A stretch of DNA of 61,530 bases. It comes from Halocafeteria seosinensis (lineage: Eukaryota; Sar; Bigyra; Bicosoecida). A model generated the notes under the pieces. It was not told where the DNA came from. It ran no database searches and was given only the letters and a program-made list of their open reading frames with translations. The first letter of the stretch is position 1. Each line of letters starts with the position of its first letter. A program made the position numbers and the translations under genes. Where the stretch lies: assembly GCA_001687465.1 (NCBI GenBank), contig LVLI01000366.1, positions 1-61,530 of the forward strand, read 5' to 3'. Shown here one piece after another: positions 1 through 9,800 of the stretch.

Positions 1-678
1 TTTCTACAGGAGAAGCAGGAAACAAGCGACAATTCGGATCCAGGCAGAACGCTGGGCCCAAACTATTTTCTGGACAGCCAACATCTAGAAGTGATTGCCT
101 CTGAGCGTCTATTTCGACCCTCTGTCTTTCTTGCATCTCCGCCGGAGGAGAATAGCGACAGGAATCTGGTTTCTAAACTCCGGCAAGTGTATGTCGACGC
201 AGTGACGGTAATGGCAGAGAGTGCCTTGCAACAGCGTCGACTGAGAAGCTCCCGCCGTCAACGGGTTCTCAGAACTGTGAGAAAAAAGGCTAATGTGGAT
301 GCCGAACAACTTTCAAAATGTATCGCATTCCCCTTATCTCAGCCTCCTGGTCAGCAGAATTTTTTACCCATTATTCTGCATAATTCGTTGGCGTTTCTTG
401 ATCTCTCCGATACTAGTGATTCCATGATTGAAAATGAGCGGCGCGTCTTCAAGGGACTGAGGAACTTTGCTTATAGTTTAGTCGATGAAACCAAGTTAGC
501 AGGGTTCATAGACGAGTTAGTTCCGCGAAAGACTTCGCACACCTTCTTCAAAGGAGAGCGGTTTGTTATGGAAGCTCCCCACTACACCTTTGCTAGCAAC
601 AGTCACCCATTTACGTCACTGCCCATCATTGCTGAGGGTTTGCGTAATTCCGACAGTAACGAGCTGCTTTTGCAGTGA
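1..678 (+). CDS. 3' end of an unrecognised protein-coding gene (5' truncated by window edge)
   Basis: The frame is open from base 1 to a TGA at 676-678, giving about 225 residues with no start codon needed inside the window. A possible splice acceptor (TTCTACAG) ends at base 9, so the visible part may be a last exon starting at base 10. The protein has a strongly basic helical stretch (RRLRSSRRQRVLRTVRKK) near the middle and a mixed C-terminal half ending LLLQ. I see no signal peptide, membrane segment or family motif. It points towards the convergent CSTF2 gene, about 800 bp away. Coding status rests on the long open frame and its composition; the function is unknown. Confidence 0.5.
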   Translation, partial: FLQEKQETSDNSDPGRTLGPNYFLDSQHLEVIASERLFRPSVFLASPPEENSDRNLVSKLRQVYVDAVTVMAESALQQRRLRSSRRQRVLRTVRKKANVDAEQLSKCIAFPLSQPPGQQNFLPIILHNSLAFLDLSDTSDSMIENERRVFKGLRNFAYSLVDETKLAGFIDELVPRKTSHTFFKGERFVMEAPHYTFASNSHPFTSLPIIAEGLRNSDSNELLLQ

Positions 679-1474
679 ACCGCTGGCAATACCGGTACGT
701 GCGATGCACTCTTCGTCGCGCAACGAGGATGTTGCAATTGTCGGTCGAAACGGGTGGTGAGCGTGGTAGCAATACCAAGCAATACCGACTCGCTGAGTGT
801 TTTACAAACGTCTCTTCTTAGAGAGGTGGGAGCTGATATTGATCGTCGGCGAACAATGGGGATTAATGTTGTCGACCCCTTCGGTGACCTGCGACAGAGC
901 GTCATGTTCAACTGATGAGTGGCCAAGCACACACACACAAATGTGACAGATAGCCCACCGGCCGGGAAGTTGACCACATCCTCTTAACGAGGAGCGGTAA
1001 GCGCCTGTGGTTGTGCTATCATACATAGGTATACCTGTGCACTTCCCGATAATAAGAGTTACTAGTACGAAGACAGACTTTGTTCCCTTGCATAGCAAGT
1101 TTGGTCTCGGGTGTAGACCATCGTCTTAAGGCTCATATGCATAGGGGTTGTATACTTGGGTTGGAAGGAAGGGTAAAGTAGATTGCAGGCCTTACACGCG
1201 CCCGCGACTCTTTCATTGCAGTATGCGGGTAGGTCAATGAGCGGCGCTGATCATATGTTGTACAGTCGTCACAAGAAGCTGATCCCGCGAAATAGCCGTA
1301 ATGTTGTATACTCTTGTGTGTATGCACACTGTTTGACTTGTAAGATGCGCTACAATTACATGCATTACTAGCTGAAGTAACTAAAACGGTGGATGCGCAA
1401 TAGTCACAAGAAAGAGATGTAGTTAATTCTACCAAACAACTTAGAGTACGCCCTATTTCTGCCATGGTAACCGG
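679..1474. other. intergenic stretch with one dispersed-repeat copy
   Basis: This lies between two converging genes. No convincing coding exon is visible. It contains a copy of the dispersed CTATCTGTCACAT element (921-1010, minus orientation). The rest looks unique. Confidence 0.6.
921..1010 (-). repeat. dispersed repeat with CTATCTGTCACAT core and TG-rich tail
   Basis: Read on the minus strand this holds GCTCCTCGTTAAGAGGATG, a variant of CGCTCCTCGCTAAGAGGATG, then GGTCAAC, a CCCGGCCGG box and GGGCTATCTGTCACATTTG running into (TG)n. Nearly the same series occurs on the plus strand at 25790-25872 and 26947-27028, and on the minus strand at 22970-23045 in shortened form. A stem GCTCCTCG..CGAGGAGC-like element is implied by the paired CTCCTC and GAGGA blocks. 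The family is unnamed here; it looks like the end of a mobile element. Confidence 0.7.
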
Positions 1475-2759
1475 TTACGAGGGCATTTGGTACTGTAACC
1501 GATTCTTCAGCTGTAATAGCTCATCTCGCTGAGCTGCTGGGAGAGATTGTATTCGTTCAACACTCCACCCCAACGCTGTTTGCGTTTTTCTAACATCTTG
1601 TTGCTTCTCTGGAGGCAAGCGGTTGATCTCGGCTTCCGTCATCTTCATTATATTATCTATTACTTCCCGATTATACCCTTGACCTTGTCCTTGACCTTGA
1701 CCTCGTCCCTGCTGATGGTGGTATCCAGCTGGAGGGTTCCAGTTTCCTTGAGGCATAAATCCTTGTTGATGGTGTGCTGCGGGAGGATTGTTGAAATTAT
1801 ACGGAGGCATAGCAGCTCCTGGATGATGGTGACCTCGTGGCGGTGCATTCATGGCTCCAGGAACAGGCCCTGGCGCACTTCCAAGCAGCCCACCTCCACC
1901 GCCTCCACTTGGAGCAGGTCCTCCGACAGGAGCAGCTGCAGGACCAGGAGGATGTCCTCTTCCACTTTCGTTAACTGCAGGAGTCGCCGATGCACTTTCA
2001 GGAGCTTCCCTTGATTTATGAGGTTGTGTTTGAAGCATTCCAAGTGACGTTTGACAGTGTAAAATAGCTTGACACAAGGGTGGAATATCTCGAAGTAGTT
2101 GTTTTGCTCTTTCCGGCTCGTTGTCCACAATAGCCTGTATACATAGCAACCAAGCAATCTCTTAACCCCGTACGCAGCACAAACGTACGCACATACACGC
2201 ACCTTAAACTCTTTGACAATAGTCCACTTTTCAAATAAGGATAACTGTTCCACCGCTCTCGACACACTTAAGCCTGCTGCAAATAGAGGCCCCGAAGAGG
2301 CTTTCTCCGGGAGTGCTGATACTCCTGCCCCAGGTTCTGCCGGGTCTGCCACCTTAATTGGTCTTCCCCCAACTTGGCGTAAGTTCAGTTCTCGTTTGGC
2401 GCGGCTAGCCGCTTCCACTGTAGTGTACTCACAAAATCCGTACCCTTTATGCAGGCGGTTGGGATCATTCATGTCCGGCCGTAAACTGTCCACCCAACCA
2501 CACACATAAGTGATACAATATACGTGTATACATGGCCAATAACACTCCTTGCTTACTTGAATCGTGTAATTTCTCCCACTTCCATGAGTATTTCACGCAC
2601 CACATGCTCCGGTATCTCGTACGGGATGTTCCCCACTGCAGTATCCAATGTACCAACGACGGAAAAGAGCCATCTAATGGCGTATTTTGGCTTGCATACA
2701 CAAGGAAAAAAGGGCTTACCAAACACCTTCCGAGGGTCATTTCGATTTTGGGAGGCCAT
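1475..2759 (-). CDS. CSTF2: cleavage stimulation factor 64 kDa subunit (CstF-64/RNA15 homologue)
   Basis: Four exons, complement(1475..2134, 2203..2485, 2557..2635, 2720..2759), give 353 residues. Splicing restores an RRM at the N-terminus: RNP2 is VFVGNIPYEI right after the short first exon and RNP1 is KGYGFCEY in exon 3. Next come the CSTF2 hinge helix (VDNEPERAKQLLRDIPPLCQ), a Gly/Pro/His/Gln-rich linker and the conserved C-terminal helical domain with LPPEKQQDVRKTQTAL. In the family this protein binds the GU-rich element downstream of poly(A) sites and contacts CstF-77 through the hinge. Introns are 84, 71 and 68 nt; the first is in frame and free of stops. It is divergently arranged with DUS1, 262 bp away. 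The domain order is complete, so the call is secure. Confidence 0.93.
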
Positions 2760-3021
2760 TTTCACCACTTCTTCGGCCGCTTCCGCCACCAACGCCAGTA
2801 TACACGAAAATGATGACAATTATGTCATCAATACCACAATTTCACTCACATGACACCGTCCATGTTGGTGTATAATGAGCTATAAAATCCGGGCCGCCGT
2901 CCCGGATTGAGCCCGGATGCAATATTTTCCATTATACAACACATTATGCCATGAATTATTCCTCATTGTTGGTGTATAGAGGTAGTTTACGTGTCTACAA
3001 AGGTTGTGAGATCACGCGAAA
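2760..3021. promoter_or_regulatory. shared upstream region of CSTF2 and DUS1 with an 8-bp hairpin
   Basis: These 262 bp separate two divergent start codons. A TATAAAAT sequence sits at 2881-2888. It overlaps a perfect inverted repeat at 2886-2908 (AATCCGGG, 7-nt loop, CCCGGATT). TGTTGGTGTATA occurs twice (near 2862 and 2966). The region must contain both promoters; which elements are used is not shown by sequence. Confidence 0.55.
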
Positions 3022-4667
3022 ATGACGTCGAAAGCTGTACGGAGGAGCACGCAGGCCTTATGGTTGAACTCGTTGGCGGGAAATGGTGCTTCAGGAGCGT
3101 CTGGAGCCTATATTGTCGCTCCTATGGTCGATCAGAGTGAGCTAGCCTTCCGTATGTTGTGCCGGGAGTTCGGCGCGCACGTGTGCTACACGCCGATGAT
3201 CCATTCGAGGCTGTTTGTGGAGTGCGACACCTATCGCGAGGAAATATTCGCCACATGTAAAGAGGATAGACCTCTCATTATACAGGTGTGTATGGCGTCT
3301 CCAAGTGTATTTTGGAGTTTCTGGAGCTCACAGAGCGTGTTGGTGCAGTTTTGCGGAAATGACCCACTGGTGCTTCAGCAGGCAGCGGAAATGGTCCAGG
3401 ACCAATGTGATGCCATTGACCTCAATTTGGGATGTCCACAAGGCATTGCACGACGAGGGAATTATGGAGCTTTTCTGCTGGAGCAGCCCGACATTGTGGA
3501 AGGAATTGTCAAGCACTTGGCTTCCACACTGACTGTGCCAGTGACGTGCAAAATTCGAGTGTTACACAAGTAAGCAATATCCCGCTAATACATCTTGGAT
3601 GCATGCTCGTCATCATTATTGTCTCTTGAATTTACAGTGAAGAAGAAACACTCAAGTTAGCAAAACGACTGGAGAATGCTGGTTGCTCATTGTTGACTCT
3701 TCACGGTAGATCCCGGCATGAGAATAAAGAAGCAGTTCGGTGCTGTAATTGGAAGCTAATACGTCGCGTAAAGGAAGCACTTGATATACCAGTGGTGGCC
3801 AATGGAGGTATATTCAACTTAGCTGACGCACACAGATGCTTGCAAGAAACGCAGTGCGACGGAGTGATGGTATCAGAGACTATATTGGAGAACCCTGCTG
3901 TCTTTAGTAATGGTTATCACCCGCAGACGGGTATATTCTACGACCAACTCGATCTGGCATCCCGATATCTTCAATTGGCGCAAGAATATGGTTCTTTTCG
4001 GAAACAAGTTCGCAGCCACCTATTTAAGATGTTACATGGAGGACTACAAGATCATCTTGACCTCCGGGTAAAACTGGCGAAAATTCCAACCAGTTCTTCT
4101 AGTTTCTTTGCTGATATGGAGGAGATAGTTGCGCGATTGAGAGAGCATTTCCCCCCTCAACAACATGCGCAGCGTCAGGCGCATCGTACCACACCAAATC
4201 TCGAAACCCGAAACATATCACCGTCCAAGTTGCAGAGCCTCAGTGAGCAACTGGAATCGATCGTGCTCTGTTCCAGTGGGCAAATGATCTCGAAAATAGC
4301 ATCAGAGATACATGAGCCCTCCAATATTACGTTCCCTTTACCGGGGAGCTGGTATTATCGGCACCAACACCAAGTGCGCGAGGCCGATACTCAAGGCGGC
4401 ACAGCTAAAGTCTTTGCCAAGGCATGCGAGAATCAGAGCACTCTTAAGGATGCTATCGACAATATGCAGAGGGAAAAGGACAAGACAGCGCCGTCCAACG
4501 ACGAGAAGCCTTCTGAATCGGAACTGCGCAAACGAGCATACGCCTTGAAGGAAGAGTTACTGAAGAAGCACCGATTCCATCAGCGGCAAACAGGAACTGC
4601 CAAGCAAGCAAGTGCTGCTGACAATGAAGAGCAAGATACCTCCACAGCAACCTTATTCGGAGAGTGA
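3022..4667 (+). CDS. DUS1: tRNA-dihydrouridine synthase, Dus1 type (tRNA D16/D17)
   Basis: Exons 3022..3285, 3349..3569 and 3638..4667 give 504 residues. The FMN-binding TIM barrel is clear: [43 protein letters not shown] across the first splice junction, then DLNLGCPQ with the catalytic cysteine, VPVTCKIRV and [12 protein letters not shown]. These match eukaryotic DUS1/DUS1L, which reduces uridines 16 and 17 in cytoplasmic tRNA. The C-terminal ~200 residues are a charged, lysine-rich extension likely to help bind tRNA. The first intron (3286-3348, 63 nt) is in frame and stop-free, so an unspliced message would insert 21 residues into the barrel; the homology break shows it is an intron. Confidence 0.95.
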
Positions 4668-4859
4668 TTCACGCCTTTTGGGCGTAAGTGCGCGTGCACG
4701 TACGTACGTGCCTACAAGAAGTCTGCCTCATGTTTCCATGAATCGCGAGGCCAGACAGAAGCCAGAAATCAGTGTCTCTCTCTGGAATGGACAAAGCTTC
4801 CAGTAGCAATAGGGTAGCAGTGTGTCAATGACGTCATAATGGCCCCTCTGCTGCTTCTT

Positions 4860-5243
4860 CTACACCCTATGATCTTCATTGTCCTCGTCGGAAGAAGACG
4901 AAGACGACGACGACTGCTGCTGCTCCTTCTGTTGCTGCTTATTACTATGATGATGATGAGCCTCATCTGTGGCTTTGGTGGTACCGAAATCAAAGCCCAC
5001 AACCCCCGGCATTCTCACCAATTTCAATTGTCGATGCGTTTGGCGCATGAGGTGCTCAATGCGCCCAATATCAGTGCGTTTCACTGCCTTGGCATTCCGG
5101 CGAAACTCGTTCATAATGTATTGTTTAGCCTTGTGACGGGCTTCCTCCGTGGGCTGCTGCCGTGCTTCCCGTAAACACTCGCGTAATAACGATAAAACAC
5201 GTTTTTGGAGCCCACTGTATTGTTGTTTGCGTTTCGGGGCCAT
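4860..5243 (-). CDS. SDHAF1: succinate dehydrogenase assembly factor 1, LYR-motif protein
   Basis: One exon, 127 residues. The N-terminal ~85 residues match SDHAF1: SGLQKRVLSLLRECLREAR (LYR-type helix, here L-L-R instead of L-Y-R), then KQYIMNEFRRNAKAVKRTDI and RIEHLMRQTHRQLKLVRMPG. Members act in the mitochondrial matrix, helping the iron-sulphur subunit of complex II to mature and engage the HSC20/HSCB transfer complex. The C-terminus is a low-complexity tail with a His run, a Gln-rich stretch and eight serines followed by acidic residues; this is longer than in animals or yeast. The gene converges on DUS1 and is divergent from ARP1. Confidence 0.85.
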   Translation of the reverse strand: MAPKRKQQYSGLQKRVLSLLRECLREARQQPTEEARHKAKQYIMNEFRRNAKAVKRTDIGRIEHLMRQTHRQLKLVRMPGVVGFDFGTTKATDEAHHHHSNKQQQKEQQQSSSSSSSSDEDNEDHRV

Positions 5244-5320
5244 TGTATTACAGTAGACACCCTTCGTTCACTTGTTCGTGTGTATGTGGGGTAAATATAT
5301 ATATATATGTATATCTACCC

Positions 5321-5352
5321 AATACATTACATTTCATTGAATGTAATGTATT
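5321..5352. repeat. perfect 13-bp inverted repeat between SDHAF1 and ARP1
   Basis: AATACATTACATT, a 6-nt spacer TCATTG, then its exact reverse complement. It follows an (AT)n stretch at 5295-5313 in the 203-bp divergent region between two start codons, 95 bp upstream of the ARP1 ATG. It could form a hairpin or bind a dimeric regulator. Nothing else in the window matches it. Confidence 0.75.
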
Positions 5353-5446
5353 GATTTTTCCCGGCCATTATAAGACACTGTTTTTGTTTTATGTTTTCCC
5401 CCTTGTTCAAGGGTGATAGAAACGTATTTTTTGGTGGAGGGGAGAT

Positions 5447-6873
5447 ATGAGCGCCTCCAGCCCCCATGGGGCACACGAGGACGGCCTTACCGCCGTCGTG
5501 GACCTTGGGTCGGGCACGATACGAGGGGGGTTTGCAGGTGATGATGCCCCCAAAGCCGTCTTTCAGAACGTCGTGGGACGACCAAGGCATACCAAAGCCA
5601 TGGCGGGAGGCTCCATTGGACCGGAAGACACGTAAGAAGAGGTCGGCGAGATACGAAGACAGAAGAGCGAGCAAACTGGACTGGGTTGTGTTTCGCAGAT
5701 TGGTAGGAGATCGGGCTATTAAACATCGAGGGCTCCTTAATCTATCCAGGCCCATGGAGCATGGCTTCGTAGAAAACTGGGAGGACTTACAGCACTGCCT
5801 GAGCGCTATATTCGATCGCGATCATTTGAACACGTCTGTGACAGAAACACCGGTATGTCAATGGCGTGCGAACTGGGAAGTAGAATCTTGGTGTAAACAC
5901 TGGACCATGTACATCCTACAGATTCTCTTGACGGAGCATTCGTATCATCATACACAGCAGAGGAAGAGACTATGCGAACTGCTCTTTGAGGAATTGCACT
6001 GTCCCGCGGTTCATTTTGCTGCATCTGCACCGTTAACCCTGTATGCCAGCGGTAGAACTACGGGTGTGGTGGTTGACTGTGGAGATGGAGTATCGCAAGT
6101 GTCCCCCATATACGATGGCTATACCATCGAAAAAGGGTGTTTAAGAACGGACGTAGGAGGGCGAGATGTGACGAGGCAGCTTCGGTTACTGCTACGCAAA
6201 CGAGGATATATGTTCCACAGCAGCGCAGATCAAGATATCTTACGTGAAGTGAAAGAGAACAAGTGTATAGTTTCGACGCAGCCTACCGAGGATGAAGCAG
6301 CGGTGGCTGCGGATGAATATCCGGAGGCTAGTTATAGGCTGCCTGATGGAAGCCTCTTGGAACTAGGGGCGGAACGATTCCGGGCTCCCGAGGTGCTGTT
6401 CAAGCCTGCATTAATAGGGTCTGAAGAACCAGGCCTAGCAGAACTTCTTCGAGAGGGTGTTTCCCATGCTAATCGTGACCTACGTGGCGATCTTTACCGC
6501 GAAATTGTGCTCTGCGGTGGATCGACTCTTTTCGAAGGTACGGCAACAAGTTATCCGCTAGACTTTCGATCGTACAGGTTACACTTACACATGAGCTCTT
6601 CAGGTTTCGGCAACCGCCTGCTCATGGAGACCAAGAAGCTGTCTCCCAAGGGCTTACGGGTTAGAATATCAGCTCCTGAAACCAGAGAAAATCTAGCTTG
6701 GATCGGAGGGTATGTTCATATTCAATGTAAGTAGCACAATCTTCAAACATTCACTTGTTGAGTCGATCCGCAGATCCATCTTTGCATCAGTTGGTGCCTC
6801 CTCCAATAACTGGATAAGTAAACAAGCGTACGAAGAGGGATATTTTCAAGATGCTGACGACATACGCCATTAA
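5447..6873 (+). CDS. ARP1: actin-related protein 1 (centractin), dynactin filament subunit
   Basis: Exons 5447..5631, 5699..5852, 5922..6537, 6604..6709 and 6774..6873 give 386 residues, the usual ARP1 length. Actin-fold phosphate and hinge motifs appear in order: [118 protein letters not shown], and WIGGSIFAS across the last junction. The IYDGY/RPMEHG pattern and the [10 protein letters not shown] segment favour ARP1 over conventional actin. In dynactin it forms the short filament that links cytoplasmic dynein to cargo. Introns of 69 and 66 nt are in frame and stop-free. The stop lies 23 bp from the stop of the convergent dynein gene. Confidence 0.9.
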
Positions 6874-6896
6874 AGTGTAATATTTTCTCTCGTTAC

Positions 6897-9800
6897 CTAT
6901 CCTCCGGTTGTTATACACAGCAATGCTACGCCACGGAGTATCCAGTGATCAGAACGATGGTAGCGCGTAGGGAGTTTGATGGTAAATACTAGGAAGAAGT
7001 CTGTCCTTGTGGGATACCTATACACAGGTGTTTCATACAATGTTGCCCCACTCGGTCTTTGAGCAGCATTCGAGCTTTTCTCTGCGGTCACCATGATGAC
7101 AGGCATGGGTGCAAACAGCTGCTTTGCTTCTGATTCGACGATGGAGTGCTCTTTCCTGTCCCAACGTGCACCTTCCATGAACAAGCCATGGACGTAGACG
7201 CCTTCCTCCGGTGGTTCTCTGATAGCGTCTGCATCAATATTGTCTGTAGCCTCGCTATAATATTGCACATTGTCCAATGCCCAGCCCTCTTTCTTATGAG
7301 CTCTGGTAACCTCCTGTTTCATGGCAGTAAGAAAGCCTTGCGGATTGAAGAATCCTGTCATCCAATAACTATTCGGTGGCTGCTTTTCTAACCACGCCCG
7401 AATTTGTTCGTCCCTCTGAAGGAAAGATGTTGTCCACTTCCCTAAGTTTGGAAGAAGCCATGAAAACTCATCCCCACCCGGGGTACGCAGCCACGAATGC
7501 GGTACCTTGGCTTCGAACAAATCGCTCATAGCCTCCTGCAGTTCTGTAGTCAGGACAACTTCTCCTTTGATCGCTAATTGCATCTGGACAAGCATATGCC
7601 GGACAGTCTTTATCACCTGCTGAAGTCGCTGAATCTCCTGAAACAGAAAGATGTTCAACGGCTTTTGCATGCCTCCGAGTTGCCGAATTTTTCGGATGTA
7701 GTCGTCTTCCTCGTAGTCCTTTGGCAACTTGCTCAGCATATCCGAGGATTTCTCCATGACAAAAGAATCTAAACTTTCGCCACCGGAGCCTCCTGCTTGT
7801 TTCGGCTGTGTATCTGACAAGTTTTTCAAGAAGCCCCGGACCTCCTGTACTCTGAACGTTAAGTCAGCATTGGGATGGAGCCCAAAAACTTCTGGAGAAT
7901 CGATCTCCGGAAGAGAAGACGCAAAGTTTCTGTACTGTTCAATGTCGGGGGCGTCAAAGACCACGTATTCGAAATTCTTTGGGATTGGTTGAATGGGGTC
8001 CGAAGGATTGTATGTGAACCCCTCTTCTAGGACGGCCTTGGATACCCATCGTTTCGCATACGTATTGAAGAGTCTACGATCCATATCGTCTGTTATCTTT
8101 CCCCCGTATTGTACTTCGGATACCATGTATTGAATTGTGACCCAGTTGATACTGCCGTTGTATAGGTGCCTTTCGAGGAATAAAATACACGCCCGAAGAT
8201 CCCCAGAGTTATATTCGTAAGGTATGTTCCATCCCAGAGGACCAAACTTGCGTCTCTCCTGAACAACCGCATGAAGGAAGCACATGTTGAAAACCAATTG
8301 CCTCCACATCTTGGCTTGCTGTGGGGAATCGATACGCTCTAAGCGATCTTGGTCCACTTCTACGGTGAAGCTGCGTTTCAAGTTTGCCCGCAGTCCTGCT
8401 GGCGGCTCGTTGGTGATCTTTGTGGCCATTTGTAAAAGTCCCAGAGGAAAATCTGCGTGTGGCATAGCGCTTATCCATAATCTGAAATCCTCGTTGACCA
8501 TGTCCTTCATCTTGTTTAGCATGTCTTCCATTTCTCCCATCAATTCGAGACCGAGTTCACAGTTTTGCAAGAGCACCCAGGTTCCGTTAAAGGCGGCTTT
8601 TTCAATGGCGCGCTTTGCAACGGGTTCCTGTCCTTGTCCCATCGAGACAACATCAACGGAGGTCTTCTTTCTCTTTGCATGAGTTTCAATTGAGTCCGTA
8701 GGGTCTGCTCCAACTGATAGTAAAAATATTACCGGGATCTGGCAGGTCGACTCATCAAATATCATCTCCATTGTATCTGTTACTGGCTCAACATATTTTT
8801 CGCCGATTAGTGGTATTTTCCGAATGAACTCTCGCACTGCAAGAATAGTCCGATCAGGTCTCAATGACCTTATTAATAAGAATCGTCTCCAAGGGCCGAG
8901 GTCTTTGTCGTCCTTGAGCTGCATCTCATAGTCCGGGATTGACAGAGTATCGGGGTCGTTGCTCTCGTACCACGTTTTCCACGTGTTTTCATTTCTAGCG
9001 ATAAGACTGGGAAGTGACTTAAACAAGGTTACGGAATCTGACAATGCCATGGCGTTTAGCCAGGCATCGTTTTCTATCCATTTTGGCTTCTTCGTGACGC
9101 GATTAATGTCGTATGCTGCACCACCCCGGAGGAAAGTTGTAACCTCCGCAGGGTCAAGTAGGTCCGCCTCCACCAGGATCTTGATCGTAAATATAAATAC
9201 AAAGAGTACTTTATGCCGCTCATATAGCCCTTTATTGACGTAGCGATAAATTAAATACGTCATCGTATCAACGATGTTGTTTACTCTCTTGGTAGCCAGA
9301 GCAGCTCGCTCTGAGATATCAATCGATTTCATGAACAATTCCGTGAACTGTTTCAAGGAAGTCTGGTACATAACGTTCACCATACTCATCTCTACGATAG
9401 AGAAGTAAAGTACTGAACCACGTGCCGCCACAGGGCGAAAAGTTTCCCTTTGCTCAGAAATCGATTTCTTCGTCTCATCTGCAGCGTCCAATTTTTCCTT
9501 TACCTCCATTGCTTTCGCTTTCGTGTTGTTTAGCACTTCTACAAGCTCTTCATCGTCCAATAGATTCCCCTTGTTGGCGGACAGTCTATCTAATAGCTGG
9601 GAATCCAAATCCATGAGGGCACGTCTGTTTGTCTGTACTTCAGCTAAGACCTGTTGTAGCATATCCTCTAACTCCTTCTTTTCTTTCTTGATGACTTTCC
9701 CCAAGAGTTGGTCTTCTAACCCTTTCATTGTGACTGTGAAGTCAACAACAGTAGTCTTTGCCTGCAGCTCGGGACTAAAATGTGGGTTGGGAAGGCGGGT

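Noticed and set aside
603-1098. Two overlapping minus-strand frames with CHICVCVLG-type Cys motifs
   Set aside because: The Cys motif comes from translating the dispersed CTGTCACATTTGTGTG repeat and appears wherever that repeat occurs.
4839-5174. Plus-strand frame with long Arg/Leu runs
   Set aside because: It is the antisense of the SDHAF1 Ser/Gln/His tail, which explains the low-complexity runs.
5281-5313. Possible TATA box at the (AT)n stretch
   Set aside because: A simple AT repeat is not specific enough to call a promoter element.
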